From NCBI RefSeq assembly GCF_004770045.1, contig NZ_RQFO01000014.1, positions 186,001-250,000 on the forward strand: a stretch of 64,000 bases of DNA, given 5' to 3'. A program made the translations under genes and the position numbers. Of this stretch, positions 9,542 through 18,500 are shown in pieces; positions within the stretch are counted from its first letter, which is position 1; each line of letters opens with the position of its first letter. Origin of the DNA: Leptospira montravelensis (lineage in GTDB: Bacteria > Spirochaetota > Leptospiria > Leptospirales > Leptospiraceae). Under the pieces are notes generated by a model, which was not told the DNA's origin, ran no database searches, and was given only the letters and a program-made list of their open reading frames with translations.

Positions 9542-10528
9542 TTAATTGGCGCGGTTTTTGTCAGATAAAGTTCCGAGGAAGGTAACAATTTTATTTGTTT
9601 CTTCATCAGAAAGATTCATACCCAATTGGTGGTATGCCATCTTCTTTACCGCATCCTCTAAAGTTTTAACTTGCCCATCGTGAAAATAAGGTCCGGTCAA
9701 AGCAATATTTCTTAAACTAGGAACTTTAAAGAAAAATTTATCTTCAGCCTTTTTAGTTACATTGTACAAACCAAGATCGTTTGTTTTGTATTCATTCACT
9801 TGGCCAATTTTTCGGTATGAATTTCCACCGAGTAAATTACCTGAATGGCAAGATGTACATCCTGCTGCCATAAATGATTTAAATCCCTCTTGTTCTGCTT
9901 GTGAAATCGCTTTGTAGTCTCCGTTGATAAAATCATCAAATCGTGAAGAAGTTACCAAAGTTCTTTCGAAGGAAGCGATGGCTCCTGCTAAGTTTTCATA
10001 AGTCAAAGGAGATTTTTCATCCGGATAAGCTTTTGCAAATAAACTAGGATACTCTGCATCTTCGCTTAAGCGTTTTAGAACTTCCTTTTCCGAAGGCATT
10101 GCCATTTCCACTGGATTCAAAATTGGTCCTTTGGCTTGGGCTTTTAAATCGGCAGCACGTCCGTCCCAGAACTGAACAAAATGAAATCCAGCATTGAGAA
10201 CTGTAGGAGAATTCCTGTCTCCATTTTTACCGAAAGCTCCGGGAGAAGTAGGAAGATTGTCCACACCAGCCCCTTTCCCTTCCACATTGTGGCAAGAGTT
10301 ACAAGATTGAGTTTCGTTTAAGGAGAGTTTTTTTTCGAAATAGAGTTTTTTTCCCAAAGAAACTAACTCTGCTGTATCATTTTCAGAGCCAGGCATTTTT
10401 TCAGGTAAGGCACCAATGATTTGTTTGGCCTTCCCTTGCAAATCTTTGGTTTCTTGTGTTGGCCCACAATAGGTGAAAGTGACGAGTAGGATGGAAATGA
10501 ATAAAGGTGTAAATATTTGTCTCAGCAT
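9542..10528 (-). CDS. Di-haem cytochrome c peroxidase, probable lipoprotein
   Basis: A 328-residue member of the CcpA/MauG family, which reduces hydrogen peroxide with electrons from cytochrome c outside the inner membrane. Two haem-attachment sites, CNSCH (76-80) and CTSCH (224-228), a WDGRA segment (121-125), and the C-terminal PSLRNIALTGPYFHDGQVKTLEDAV stretch are family hallmarks. The N-terminus (FISILLVTFTYC) is a hydrophobic signal ending in Cys21, consistent with a spirochaetal lipobox. It is monocistronic by context. Di-haem proteins with methylamine-type activity are an alternative, but the motif spacing favours the peroxidase. Confidence 0.9.
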   Translation of the reverse strand: MLRQIFTPLFISILLVTFTYCGPTQETKDLQGKAKQIIGALPEKMPGSENDTAELVSLGKKLYFEKKLSLNETQSCNSCHNVEGKGAGVDNLPTSPGAFGKNGDRNSPTVLNAGFHFVQFWDGRAADLKAQAKGPILNPVEMAMPSEKEVLKRLSEDAEYPSLFAKAYPDEKSPLTYENLAGAIASFERTLVTSSRFDDFINGDYKAISQAEQEGFKSFMAAGCTSCHSGNLLGGNSYRKIGQVNEYKTNDLGLYNVTKKAEDKFFFKVPSLRNIALTGPYFHDGQVKTLEDAVKKMAYHQLGMNLSDEETNKIVTFLGTLSDKNRAN

Positions 10529-10752
10529 ATAATTGGAATCTTCCTAAAAAGAACCGGAATCGGCAAGTTAGAAATAATATAAATTCAGTCTAAACTTAGA
10601 ATCATTTCAATTGCATACTCACTATACAGATTGATGAAGCCCCATACAAAGTCTCCTTTTGCCTAGGTGGAAAAGGCAACAATTTAGGGCAAATGGATGT
10701 CTTCCCAATTTTATCCCAGTGACAAACTGCAAAAACCTCCTATTTTCCGCGA
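10529..10752. other. Intergenic region between divergent peroxidase and PilZ genes
   Basis: No coding frame I can support. It includes mutually exclusive short inverted repeats around 10650-10676 (CCTTTT with AAAAGG, TTGCC with GGCAA). The peroxidase promoter should lie here on the minus strand, but I cannot pick out a convincing -35/-10 pair. Confidence 0.4.
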
Positions 10753-10770
10753 TTGGCACGATTTATGCTT
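10753..10770 (+). promoter_or_regulatory. Sigma-54 (RpoN) promoter of the PilZ gene
   Basis: The sequence TTGGCACGATTTATGCTT matches the -24/-12 consensus TGGCAC-N5-TTGC at all but one position (A for the first T), with GG and GC exactly 10 nt apart. The predicted start of transcription is near 10780, leaving a short leader with AGGAG (10790-10794) six nt before the ATG at 10801. Nothing else in the intergenic region looks like a promoter for this gene. Seen directly in the sequence; use by RpoN is inference. Confidence 0.75.
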
Positions 10771-10800
10771 ATACGTGTTCTAGACCTTTAGGAGTTGTAT

Positions 10801-11148
10801 ATGTTGAATACAAGAAGAACCGATCGCATTGAATCATTAGATTGGGATGATTTGGTCTTAAAACTATTTTCGATCAATGACCAACCGGAATTCCTGATCG
10901 CAAAAATTGGAAATATTTCAGAACTCGGAGTGAGCGGAAGTTTAAACCAAGAGATAATACTAAACGACCGAGACCTAGTGGCCGGAGTGATTGAAAGTGA
11001 TTTAACCAGATCACGAATTTCCTTTAAAGGGAAAATTGCCTGGAAAAAGGAAACTGACGAAGGTGTTCTCTTTGGAATTAAGTTTTTGGAAGAATTGATC
11101 CTTCCTAATTTTATCATCGCAAGGTCTATGGCCGAATCGGTAGCTTAA
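10801..11148 (+). CDS. PilZ-domain protein (putative c-di-GMP binding)
   Basis: A 115-residue single-domain protein. The early arginines (RRTDR, like the R-x-x-x-R c-di-GMP loop), the NISELGVSG segment (usual D/N-x-S-x-x-G-x) and the ending strand GKIAWKKETDEGVLFGIKF are the PilZ signature. It probably acts as a c-di-GMP receiver, but the first motif is shortened, so binding must be shown. The ATG at 10801 is chosen over an upstream TTG (10795) because AGGAG sits six nt before it. A sigma-54 promoter precedes it; sigma-54 control of a PilZ protein has been reported in pathogenic Leptospira, and homology to that protein is untested. Confidence 0.75.
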   Translation: MLNTRRTDRIESLDWDDLVLKLFSINDQPEFLIAKIGNISELGVSGSLNQEIILNDRDLVAGVIESDLTRSRISFKGKIAWKKETDEGVLFGIKFLEELILPNFIIARSMAESVA

Positions 11149-11235
11149 AAGAGAAAAAAATAAGATTTTAGGGTTAGAATCTTATGAGAATCTCTCGATT
11201 TGATTCCCGCAAGATCCGATATTAGTTGGGAAGCT

Positions 11236-12168
11236 ATGTCCCAAGTCAAACATTTGATATCTTGGCAAGATTGGAGTGATGGAGAAATCCGTGAACTCCT
11301 TGAGTTTGCAGTGTATGTAAAGAAAAATCGCGTTTATTTCTCTGGACATATGGCTGGTCGCTCTCTTGCCATGTTGTTCCAAAAAACATCAACAAGAACC
11401 AGAGTTTCCTTCGAAGCAGGAATGACAGAACTTGGTGGGCATGCAATATTTTTGGATTGGATGGCTTCTAACTTTTTGCTTTCCGATATCGATTTTGAAG
11501 GGAAATATCTTTCTAGTAACGTTGCCATCATTATGGCTAGGCTAAAAAAACATGAGGACCTACTCGTATTAAAGTCAGGATCCACGGTTCCTGTGATCAA
11601 TGGGTGTTGTAATTTATTTCACCCATGTCAATCTTTAGCGGACATCCTAACAATCGTTATGGACTCACCACAAGATTGGCAAAAAAAATCCATTTGTTAT
11701 ATTGGTGTTCACAACAATGTTGCCAATTCCCTTATCGAAATTACGGCAGCGCTCGGGATCCATTTAACTTTAGTAACTCCTATTGCCTCAGAAGATTCCA
11801 TTGTAAAACAATCACTGGAAAGAGCCAAAACAAAAGGAACTATCTCTTGGGAAACCGATGTTAAAGAAGCTGTTTTGAATGCAGATTATGTTTATACAGA
11901 CACTTGGGTGGATATGGAATATTTCAATGATCCCAAATTCCAAAAAGAAAAAGAAGAAAGAATCCAACTCATGATGCCTTACCAAGTGAATGCAGAACTT
12001 TTAAAAAATTCAAAAGCAAAAGTGATGCACGATATGCCAATCCATGCCGGTTATGAAATCACTCGGGAAATGGTAGAAAGTGATCGTTCGATTATTTTTA
12101 CTCAGGCAGAAAACAGGTTAGATGCCCAAAAAGCAGTCATTCTTAAATTATTAGAAAACCATAACTAA
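11236..12168 (+). CDS. argF: Ornithine carbamoyltransferase family protein, variant active site
   Basis: A 310-residue transcarbamoylase. The carbamoyl-phosphate motif STRTR is at residues 52-56 and FHPCQSLADI at 128-137, both normal. The ornithine-side motifs are not: where the family has D-x-W-x-SMG there is DTWVDME (222-228), and where it has HCLP-x-HRG there is HDMPIHAG (265-272), so the conserved cysteine is Asp. The ending QAENRLDAQKAVI is typical. In arginine synthesis the enzyme makes citrulline from ornithine; the changes leave substrate open. The ATG at 11236 matches the family N-terminus (KHLISW) better than a TTG at 11200. Confidence 0.8.
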   Translation: MSQVKHLISWQDWSDGEIRELLEFAVYVKKNRVYFSGHMAGRSLAMLFQKTSTRTRVSFEAGMTELGGHAIFLDWMASNFLLSDIDFEGKYLSSNVAIIMARLKKHEDLLVLKSGSTVPVINGCCNLFHPCQSLADILTIVMDSPQDWQKKSICYIGVHNNVANSLIEITAALGIHLTLVTPIASEDSIVKQSLERAKTKGTISWETDVKEAVLNADYVYTDTWVDMEYFNDPKFQKEKEERIQLMMPYQVNAELLKNSKAKVMHDMPIHAGYEITREMVESDRSIIFTQAENRLDAQKAVILKLLENHN

Positions 12169-12173
12169 AGTTA

Positions 12174-12234
12174 TCTCCCTCTGGAGAATTTTTGTACAAA
12201 CCAAACCTATAGAATCCAATTCTATAATGTTTGT
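12174..12234. terminator. Inverted repeats between convergent argF and globin genes
   Basis: Two hairpins. TCTCC-loop-GGAGA followed by ATTTTT (12174-12193) could end argF. A longer one has TATAGAAT/ATTCTATA arms (12208-12215 and 12219-12226) inside an outer ACAAAC/GTTTGT pair (12196-12201 and 12229-12234). They lie between converging genes, so a bidirectional terminator is the likely role. U-tracts are short. Confidence 0.5.
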
Positions 12235-12250
12235 TTGTTAGTTAGTCTGT

Positions 12251-12685
12251 TTAATCCTTTATCGAATCTTTGCGATTGACCATCCAACCACTAAATCCAT
12301 CTAAAAAATATAAAAAATCAACTTTGTCTTCGTGTTCAAAATCGAAGTTTTTTAAGGCTTCGTCATAACAATCAAACCACACGGCTCTTTCTTTTTCAGA
12401 AATAGGAAAAACAAAATGGCGCATCCGCATTCTGGCAGGTCCCCATTTTTCTATATAATAACTTGGGCCACCTAACACTTGTATTAAAAAATCTGCTTGT
12501 TTTTCCTTCGCCAAATCCCAGTCGCTTTGGAACATCCACCGAATTTCCGAGGTAGCCACAAGGTCATAGAAGTCAGAGACAAGTTTACGGATGTTTGTTT
12601 CTCCCCACTTTTCAAATAGGAATTTTACATTCGGACTTGGCGGTGGTGGTCCGCCGGGCGGTGTATAAATATCGTTTGGATCCAA
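12251..12685 (-). CDS. Truncated haemoglobin (group II-like)
   Basis: A globin of about 144 residues. The segment GPARMRMRHFVFPISEKERAVWFDCYDEAL holds the proximal-histidine motif (RMRH) and the tryptophan typical of group II truncated haemoglobins; LFEKWGETNIRKLVSDFYDLV is the first helix pair. It probably binds O2 or NO in the cytoplasm. A proline-glycine stretch (YTPPGGPPPPSPN) precedes the fold. No ATG gives a sensible N-terminus; I favour TTG at 12685, with GGA seven nt upstream. The same frame stays open through the GC-rich element upstream, but that part looks like RNA structure, not globin. Confidence 0.75.
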   Translation of the reverse strand: MDPNDIYTPPGGPPPPSPNVKFLFEKWGETNIRKLVSDFYDLVATSEIRWMFQSDWDLAKEKQADFLIQVLGGPSYYIEKWGPARMRMRHFVFPISEKERAVWFDCYDEALKNFDFEHEDKVDFLYFLDGFSGWMVNRKDSIKD

Positions 12686-12723
12686 TTCAATTTCCAGAAT
12701 TGCGAAAGGGACAGGAAGGGGAA

Positions 12724-12861
12724 GTCGATTTTCGACCGGAGCCGAAAGGCGAAGCCCGGACTGGCCCGGCCCTTTGGCACAAAGGGTTCGCCCCAAAATT
12801 TCTTAAAGGAAAGCGAATGTCAGCCCGTGGAAACTTGTCTGGGAGGTTTGGCCTGACACGG
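12724..12861. ncRNA. GC-rich structured intergenic element (candidate RNA or repeat)
   Basis: A GC-rich patch in an AT-rich neighbourhood with several good helices. GTCGA-TTT-TCGAC is at 12724-12736. A three-way junction at 12748-12792 is closed by GGCGAA/TTCGCC and holds the hairpins CCGG/CCGG (12756-12769) and CCCTTT/AAAGGG (12770-12786). A third stem, GTCAG/CTGAC (12819-12857), encloses AAACTT/AGGTTT; CCGTG/CACGG (12825-12861) is an alternative. It lies between the divergent globin and lyase genes, so it could be a 5' leader of either, a free small RNA, or a dispersed repeat. It does not match tmRNA, RNase P or SRP RNA cores that I know. Confidence 0.4.
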
Positions 12862-12945
12862 TGCGGTTATTGTTTTACGATTATTTCCTCGACGATAGGT
12901 AAAATTCACAAAACTTGGTAAAAAAATCTGAAAAAGGTATATTAA

Positions 12946-13938
12946 ATGGCACTGACTCACCCGCAATCAGCTCTCTTTGCAGGAGAAAAACCTTTCCCTA
13001 TCATTCCTGCTTGTGAACACTTCGCTGGATCTGAAAAACTCATCACCAAAGCTCTCGAGTTACAAAATAAACTCGGCGGACTTTTTGATATCACGATGGA
13101 CTGCGAAGACGGTGCCCAAACGGGAAAGGAAAAAGAACATGCAGAGATGATTGTTCGCATCCAAAATTCTGAACTCAACAAACACAAAATGAGTGGAGTT
13201 CGTATCCATGATTATACCAACGAACATTGGAGAGGTGATATTGATATCATCGTTCCTGGTGCCGGAAATGTAATTGCTTACATTACAATCCCAAAACCTA
13301 CAAAAGCAAGCCAAGTGAAAGAACAAATCACTTACATCCAAGATGCTTGTAAAAAAGCAGGAATCAAAAGAGAGATTCCTATCCACGTATTAATTGAAAC
13401 TCACGGTGCCTTAAATGATGTATTCGAAATTGCAAGCCTACCTTGGTTGCAAGTTTTGGATTTCGGTCTTATGGACTTTATCTCTGGTCACCACGGTGCA
13501 ATCCCTGCTTCTTGTATGAAGTCACCAGGTCAGTTTGACCACGAACTTCTCCGCCGAGGAAAAGCAAACCTAGTGGCTGCGGCACTTATGAATGGAGTGA
13601 TTCCAGCACATAACGTAACTTTGGATCTGAAAAATGTCTACCAAACATATGCGGATGCAAAACGTGCGCATGATGAATTTGGTTTTTTACGTATGTGGTC
13701 CATTTACCCTGCGCAAATCCAATCCATTTTGGATGCAATGGCTCCTAACTTTGCGGAAACTCAAACTGCTTGTGACATTTTAATCAAAGCACAAGATGCA
13801 GAATGGGGACCAATCCAACACGATGGAGACCTTCATGACCGTGCCACGTATCGTTATTTCTGGGAACTAGTCCAAAGAGCAAAACTCACAGGACAAAAAC
13901 TTCCAGACGAAGTAGAGAAACGATTTTTTTCTAAGTAA
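12946..13938 (+). CDS. HpcH/HpaI-family CoA-ester lyase (citrate lyase beta-like)
   Basis: A 330-residue TIM-barrel protein of the HpcH/HpaI aldolase and citrate/malyl-CoA lyase superfamily. Visible features are ITMDCEDGAQ (49-58), whose acidic residues sit at the metal site, HVLIETHGALNDV with the second metal-binding Glu, and LDFGLMDFISGHHG. Members cleave or form beta-hydroxyacyl-CoA such as malyl-CoA or citryl-CoA. No citrate-lyase alpha or gamma genes are near, so it is not part of a citrate lyase complex here; malyl-CoA/methylmalyl-CoA lyase or a related activity is more likely. AAGG precedes the ATG, and a strong terminator follows. Confidence 0.75.
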   Translation: MALTHPQSALFAGEKPFPIIPACEHFAGSEKLITKALELQNKLGGLFDITMDCEDGAQTGKEKEHAEMIVRIQNSELNKHKMSGVRIHDYTNEHWRGDIDIIVPGAGNVIAYITIPKPTKASQVKEQITYIQDACKKAGIKREIPIHVLIETHGALNDVFEIASLPWLQVLDFGLMDFISGHHGAIPASCMKSPGQFDHELLRRGKANLVAAALMNGVIPAHNVTLDLKNVYQTYADAKRAHDEFGFLRMWSIYPAQIQSILDAMAPNFAETQTACDILIKAQDAEWGPIQHDGDLHDRATYRYFWELVQRAKLTGQKLPDEVEKRFFSK

Positions 13939-13968
13939 TCGTTCCCTAGTCAAAAACTAGACCAAAAG

Positions 13969-13996
13969 AAAAAGGCTCTTTAGGGGGCCTTTTTTT
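13969..13996 (+). terminator. Rho-independent terminator of the lyase gene
   Basis: AAAAAGGC (13969-13976) pairs with GCCTTTTT, and the stem runs into a tract of seven Ts (13990-13996). It begins about 30 nt after the stop codon of the HpcH/HpaI-type gene. Confidence 0.85.
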
Positions 13997-14140
13997 ATGC
14001 CTAGGAAGGCGTTCCCCTGAAATGACCCAAACAGAGATTTAAGAATTTAGTGAATAATTTCTGTTTTTACAGATTTTATATCCAATATATTGATTTTTTG
14101 TTTGTAATCCTGAACTGTAGATTAGTTACTGTCCTAACTT

Positions 14141-15961
14141 ATGGACAAGCGAATCACAAAATTAACCTTCTTTCTTTTCCTTTCGGTACCTTTGGTTCCC
14201 CTCTTCTTAGGGACAGGTGAACTTTTTGCCCAAACCGAACCAAGTGGCCCAAACCTAAAACAAGATCCTGTAGTTTTAGAACAGGTTCCCCCTCTTCCCA
14301 AAGAAGAAAAAAAAGAAGGGTATGTAAGTCCGCAGATAGGAAATCTTTCGGGAGAGTATTTGCGAAGTTTGCAAGTGACAACAAAACAAAGAAAGGCAAT
14401 CCAAGAAAACAAATCACTTTGGTTTGCTGACAAGTTTCGTGTTGGGTTTGGAATTCGTCCGAAAGCAGACTCTCTTTATAATACAGATTTTGACAAGTCC
14501 ACAGCAGATAACAGAAACAATGCGCTAAACCAAACACAGTTTTATGTGATAGGTGATCTAAACGAAAATGTCTTATTCAAAGTTACCTTACAAGATGTAC
14601 GCCTTTGGGGAGGTGAAGTCGTGTCAGGGGGAAATGCAGACCAGAAATATGGAGCCATCGCGAACGCAGGGACAACGATTGATACAAGTAAACAAAAAGA
14701 AGTTGTTTTAAATAACTTTACCGGTTTTCGAGAAGCATTTTTAGATTTAAAAACAACAAACCAAAACTTCAGACTCCGCACTGGCAGGCAAATTTTAGAA
14801 TTTGGTGACGGAAGAATTCTTGGATCCAGAAACGATAGTTTGAATGGAAATTCTTTTGATGCACTAAGATTTACTGGAAAAATAAGTAATCATACTTTAG
14901 ATATATTTGGTTCTGTCATTGGTGCTGAAAACAATTCCAATAGCCTTGTCTCCAATAATTCTACAAAGTTAGGTGGAATTGGAGATGCATATTACGGCGG
15001 TGTACATTATAACTGGAAAGTCGCAGACTGGTTAGGACTTGATTTATATAATTATAGTTTATACAAACAACAGAAAAAAGCAATTACCCCACCAGTTCTC
15101 TCGGATACGCGCAATTATCGCGGTGATGACCAATTGAATACTTCTGGATTTCGACTGACCAATCGGACCAAAAACAATTTCCTACCAGACGGAACAGGAA
15201 TTGATTGGATGGTAGAGGCAGCTTGGCAAACCGGATTTAATGGTATGAGAGTGAGTCCTGATTGGTTGAATCAAAAAGGAAATTATGTTACCAACGAGAA
15301 AACGGGGGAACCGCCACCATTTTCGGAGGCCGTGAAATACAAAGCAAATATAGTAGCCGTCCAACTCGGTTATACTCCCATAAAAGAATTTAGAATTGGC
15401 GTTCAATATGTACAAGCCTCAGGTGATCCCAATCGTAACGATTCGAGTGTTGCCACATACAATCCTTTGTTTGCAACAAGAAGGATGGCAGGCGGAGCAC
15501 TACCCTTTGCGGGAAACGGAAATTCTGGACTTGTGTTTTGGCAAAATATCAAAGATTACTCTATTCATCTGAAATATGAAACTTCTCATTACGGGACATT
15601 TATATTCAATCCTCACTGGTATTATAAAGTAAAATTACAAGACGGATATTATGATAACAATAATTATGTGGCAGGAAGTAAAGCAACAGGAGAAACCGCT
15701 TCCACTGAAGATTATTTTAATAACCAAGCTTACAATACGAATAAACCACAATTGGGAAACCTCGTTGCGACAGAACTAAACTTTATTTATATCATTACAC
15801 CTTTTGAAAATGTTTCTTTTTGGTTTGGTGCCACAGTCATCCGAGCAGGTGACGCAATCAGAAATCAAAAAAACAATCCTAATGAGCCTGACCCACTCCA
15901 TCGATACGATTTAAGTCCTACAGCTACAATGGTTACATTTCAAACCGTGTTTGCGATCTAA
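14141..15961 (+). CDS. Outer-membrane beta-barrel, alginate-export-like porin
   Basis: A 606-residue protein with a clear signal peptide (KRITKLTFFLFLSVPLVPLFLG, cleavage probably after LFAQ) followed by a proline-rich linker and a long series of alternating amphipathic strands rich in Tyr, Asn and Gly. The segment FRVGFGIRPKADSLYNTDFD, and later LRTGRQILEFGDGRILGSRND, are like the AlgE/alginate-export porin family, in which an N-terminal barrel strand carries R-x-E/K-x-R patterns. It ends in an aromatic-rich last strand (TMVTFQTVFAI). It should lie in the outer membrane as a channel. The name of the family does not imply alginate export. Confidence 0.75.
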   Translation: MDKRITKLTFFLFLSVPLVPLFLGTGELFAQTEPSGPNLKQDPVVLEQVPPLPKEEKKEGYVSPQIGNLSGEYLRSLQVTTKQRKAIQENKSLWFADKFRVGFGIRPKADSLYNTDFDKSTADNRNNALNQTQFYVIGDLNENVLFKVTLQDVRLWGGEVVSGGNADQKYGAIANAGTTIDTSKQKEVVLNNFTGFREAFLDLKTTNQNFRLRTGRQILEFGDGRILGSRNDSLNGNSFDALRFTGKISNHTLDIFGSVIGAENNSNSLVSNNSTKLGGIGDAYYGGVHYNWKVADWLGLDLYNYSLYKQQKKAITPPVLSDTRNYRGDDQLNTSGFRLTNRTKNNFLPDGTGIDWMVEAAWQTGFNGMRVSPDWLNQKGNYVTNEKTGEPPPFSEAVKYKANIVAVQLGYTPIKEFRIGVQYVQASGDPNRNDSSVATYNPLFATRRMAGGALPFAGNGNSGLVFWQNIKDYSIHLKYETSHYGTFIFNPHWYYKVKLQDGYYDNNNYVAGSKATGETASTEDYFNNQAYNTNKPQLGNLVATELNFIYIITPFENVSFWFGATVIRAGDAIRNQKNNPNEPDPLHRYDLSPTATMVTFQTVFAI

Positions 15962-15991
15962 TGTTAAAGGTTTAGGAAAAAAATTCTAAAT

Positions 15992-16017
15992 GAATGGGAA
16001 CTAAAAAGAACCCATTC
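15992..16017. terminator. Inverted repeat between convergent porin and chemoreceptor genes
   Basis: GAATGGG (15992-15998) pairs perfectly with CCCATTC (16011-16017) across a 12-nt loop, between two genes that converge. On the minus strand a run of seven Ts (15978-15984) follows after a short gap. The position suggests a terminator for one or both. Confidence 0.5.
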
Positions 16018-16057
16018 GAAAAAGAATATAAATCAAATATCTATCCAAATTGGAGAA

Positions 16058-18130
16058 CTATTTTAACTTAAATCTTTCTACCTGAGTAGAAAGATAAGAC
16101 GCTTGCGAAGCAATTTCTCCTGCAACAATCGTTAGTTGGTCAGATCCACTGGCCACATCTTGTGTTCCATTGGAAATACTAATGATGGTTTTTGAAATTT
16201 CCTCGGTAGCTCTTTTTTGTTCGAAAACAGCATCTTCAATTTGTAGGTTTAAATTAGTAAGCAGATTTGAATTTTCAGCAATATCCTTTGCATTGTTTTC
16301 TTGTAAAAGTACAGAACCAAGAACTCTTTTTGCTGAGGTCTCAAATTCTTTTACTCGGCTATTGAGTAAGTTTAAAACTTCGGCGGCTTCTGTGACTTTT
16401 TTGTTTCCATTTTCCACCGCCGAATTTGTGGAAATGACGAGATCTCCAATCTCTTTCACAGAGGCTCCCGTTTGTAAGGCAAGTTTTCCGATTTCTTCAG
16501 CAACCACAGCAAACCCACGGCCTGCGTCGCCTGCCCTAGCAGCCTCAATCGCAGCATTCAATGCTAAAAGATTGGTTTTTTCAGAGATCTCAGTGATGAT
16601 ATCCAAAACTTCGCTAATACGTTCCGCTTTTTCACCGATATCTTCCATTGCACGAGTGGATTCATTCATGGCAGTTTCCCCAACGACTGCATGTTCTTTA
16701 GATTCAGAAGCAAATTTAGCAAGGTATTCCATTTCTTTATTAATATTTTGAACTTCTTCCCTTAAAGTTAAAACGGATCTATCAATTTCCTTCATTTTTA
16801 CAACCGCTTCTTCCATCGACTTACCGACATTATCTGCCGATGCTGACAACTCCTCGACAGCTGCGGAAGATTCTTCAGCAGCCGAGGCTTGTGTTTGCGA
16901 GGTGTCCGATAAATTTTGAGAAGTGGAGGCCATTTTATTCGACTGGCTTCCTAAGGATTCCACCGTTTGTTTGATATCGCCAATAATAGATACCAAACTA
17001 TTTTTCATTTGGTTCATTGAATGTAACAGACTGCCAATCTCATCTTGGTTGATTTCTTCTGCATTTATTGCTAGGTTTCCATTAGCAATTTCAGAAGAAA
17101 ATTTCATGGCATTTTGTAAACGAACACTGATTTGTTTTTTAAATACAAAATTTAGAAAAAATAAAACTACAATCAGTATTAGGATCGATATAAAAGAAGA
17201 ACTCAAAATTACCTTAGTAATTTGGTTACTAAAAATAGAATCAGGAATACTCACTTGTAGTGCCCAAAATTGCGGATCTTTTCCAATATGAAAAGGGGAA
17301 AAATAATGAGTATATCCATCACTTTGAATGGTAAACGTTTTACCAAGTTTTAGATTTTCTAAATAAATTTTTAGATGTTCGGGATTTTCAATTTTTTTGC
17401 CAAGTTTGGATTTGTCCTGACCATACATCACATATATTCCTTTTTCTGAAATAAATGCAATATGACCTTGTCCACGAAAGGGACGGCTATCACCAATTTT
17501 TTCTTGTAAGGTATTAACATCTAAGTCAATACCAGCGGCCCCTTTAAATTGACCTTTCGGATAGATGGGAACCACAAGAGAAATCATCTGAACTTTTTTT
17601 CCATCAGCTACATATTCATAAGGACCAAAAACCTTCGCTTTGTTAGTTTTTTTTACTTGGAGATAATAATCTCCGGGTCCATTCAGATTGTCATAATCAA
17701 CGAGATGATCTAATTTAATTTTTCCGTCACTTGTATGGTGTAAATAGGGAATAAACCTACCCGTTTTATCATGTCCAGGTTTTCCAACAAAAGATGCATC
17801 CCTTCCTTCATAGGCATTCGGCTCATAACAAAGCCAAATGGCGAAGATATCATCATTGCGTTCCAAGATTTCTCTCATACTGCTAATCATAGATTCGCGA
17901 GGAGGAGATGTATAAAACAAAGCAAAACGGTATCCGCGAATCACACCCATCATCGCGTTTAAGTGTTCTTGGATTTCGAAGGACCACTTCTCTGATGTAA
18001 TGTTTGCATTTTCTCTAATTTCTGTTTTTAGGTCTGTGATGGTTCGGTACATCTGAAACGAAGTTAAAACAACAATTCCAACAAATAAAATTCCAGCAAT
18101 GGATAAAGAGACCCTTTGTCGTATACTCAT
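16058..18130 (-). CDS. Methyl-accepting chemotaxis protein with dCache sensor
   Basis: A 690-residue transmembrane chemoreceptor. The first membrane helix (9-30) is followed by a periplasmic double-Cache-like domain (about 35-290, with [16 protein letters not shown] and [21 protein letters not shown]), a second helix (about 310-333), a HAMP domain, and a signalling domain whose hairpin tip holds [22 protein letters not shown]. It should bind a small ligand outside the membrane and control CheA and so motility. Glutamine/glutamate-rich methylation helices flank the tip. Monocistronic. Confidence 0.95.
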   Translation of the reverse strand: MSIRQRVSLSIAGILFVGIVVLTSFQMYRTITDLKTEIRENANITSEKWSFEIQEHLNAMMGVIRGYRFALFYTSPPRESMISSMREILERNDDIFAIWLCYEPNAYEGRDASFVGKPGHDKTGRFIPYLHHTSDGKIKLDHLVDYDNLNGPGDYYLQVKKTNKAKVFGPYEYVADGKKVQMISLVVPIYPKGQFKGAAGIDLDVNTLQEKIGDSRPFRGQGHIAFISEKGIYVMYGQDKSKLGKKIENPEHLKIYLENLKLGKTFTIQSDGYTHYFSPFHIGKDPQFWALQVSIPDSIFSNQITKVILSSSFISILILIVVLFFLNFVFKKQISVRLQNAMKFSSEIANGNLAINAEEINQDEIGSLLHSMNQMKNSLVSIIGDIKQTVESLGSQSNKMASTSQNLSDTSQTQASAAEESSAAVEELSASADNVGKSMEEAVVKMKEIDRSVLTLREEVQNINKEMEYLAKFASESKEHAVVGETAMNESTRAMEDIGEKAERISEVLDIITEISEKTNLLALNAAIEAARAGDAGRGFAVVAEEIGKLALQTGASVKEIGDLVISTNSAVENGNKKVTEAAEVLNLLNSRVKEFETSAKRVLGSVLLQENNAKDIAENSNLLTNLNLQIEDAVFEQKRATEEISKTIISISNGTQDVASGSDQLTIVAGEIASQASYLSTQVERFKLK

Positions 18131-18500
18131 AAAGATCGATCTTAGTTAGTTTATATTTTTTGTAAATATATTACCTATACTTTGTTACTAAATCTGAACT
18201 GATATACGAACTTACTATGCATTCATACGAAAGAAATTTCCGTAGATTTCCTAGTAAGTTCCTTTGGAAACATAAATTGTTATGACATCTACCAGGAAAC
18301 AAATTGTTCAAAACGTATTTTAATAAATAAGGAAAGTCTTTGCGACATAAACTAATAAAACAAAGATCTGTTCTGCGACCAGTGTACGTTTTAATCTGTA
18401 AAAAGAAAAAAGGACCCCTTTTGTTCTAAAAAAAAGAGCTCCTAGGTTTTATCTGGTTTCTCTCTGGATATTATGAATCATTCTCAAAATGATTTGAGTT
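18131..18500. other. Intergenic region, no gene seen
   Basis: AT-rich with no supportable coding frame. Near 18406-18420 a weak AAAAGG/CCTTTT hairpin with flanking A and T runs might end transcription on either strand. A small palindrome CTCAAA-ATGA-TTTGAG lies at 18483-18498, directly after the stop of the FecR gene on the minus strand. The chemoreceptor promoter should lie in the left part but I could not define it. Confidence 0.4.

Noticed and set aside
10795..10800. TTG start for the PilZ protein
   Set aside because: AGGAG ends directly before it, too close; the ATG at 10801 is spaced correctly.
11200..11235. TTG start for argF
   Set aside because: The extra 12 residues do not match the family N-terminus; ATG at 11236 does.
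12748..12792. The three-way junction read as a tRNA
   Set aside because: Too short, no anticodon arm of seven bases and no TTCGA loop with a 5-bp stem.
12595..12921. A 108-codon plus-strand frame across the globin start and GC-rich element
   Set aside because: It runs opposite the globin N-terminus and through the stem-loops; composition reflects RNA structure, not protein.
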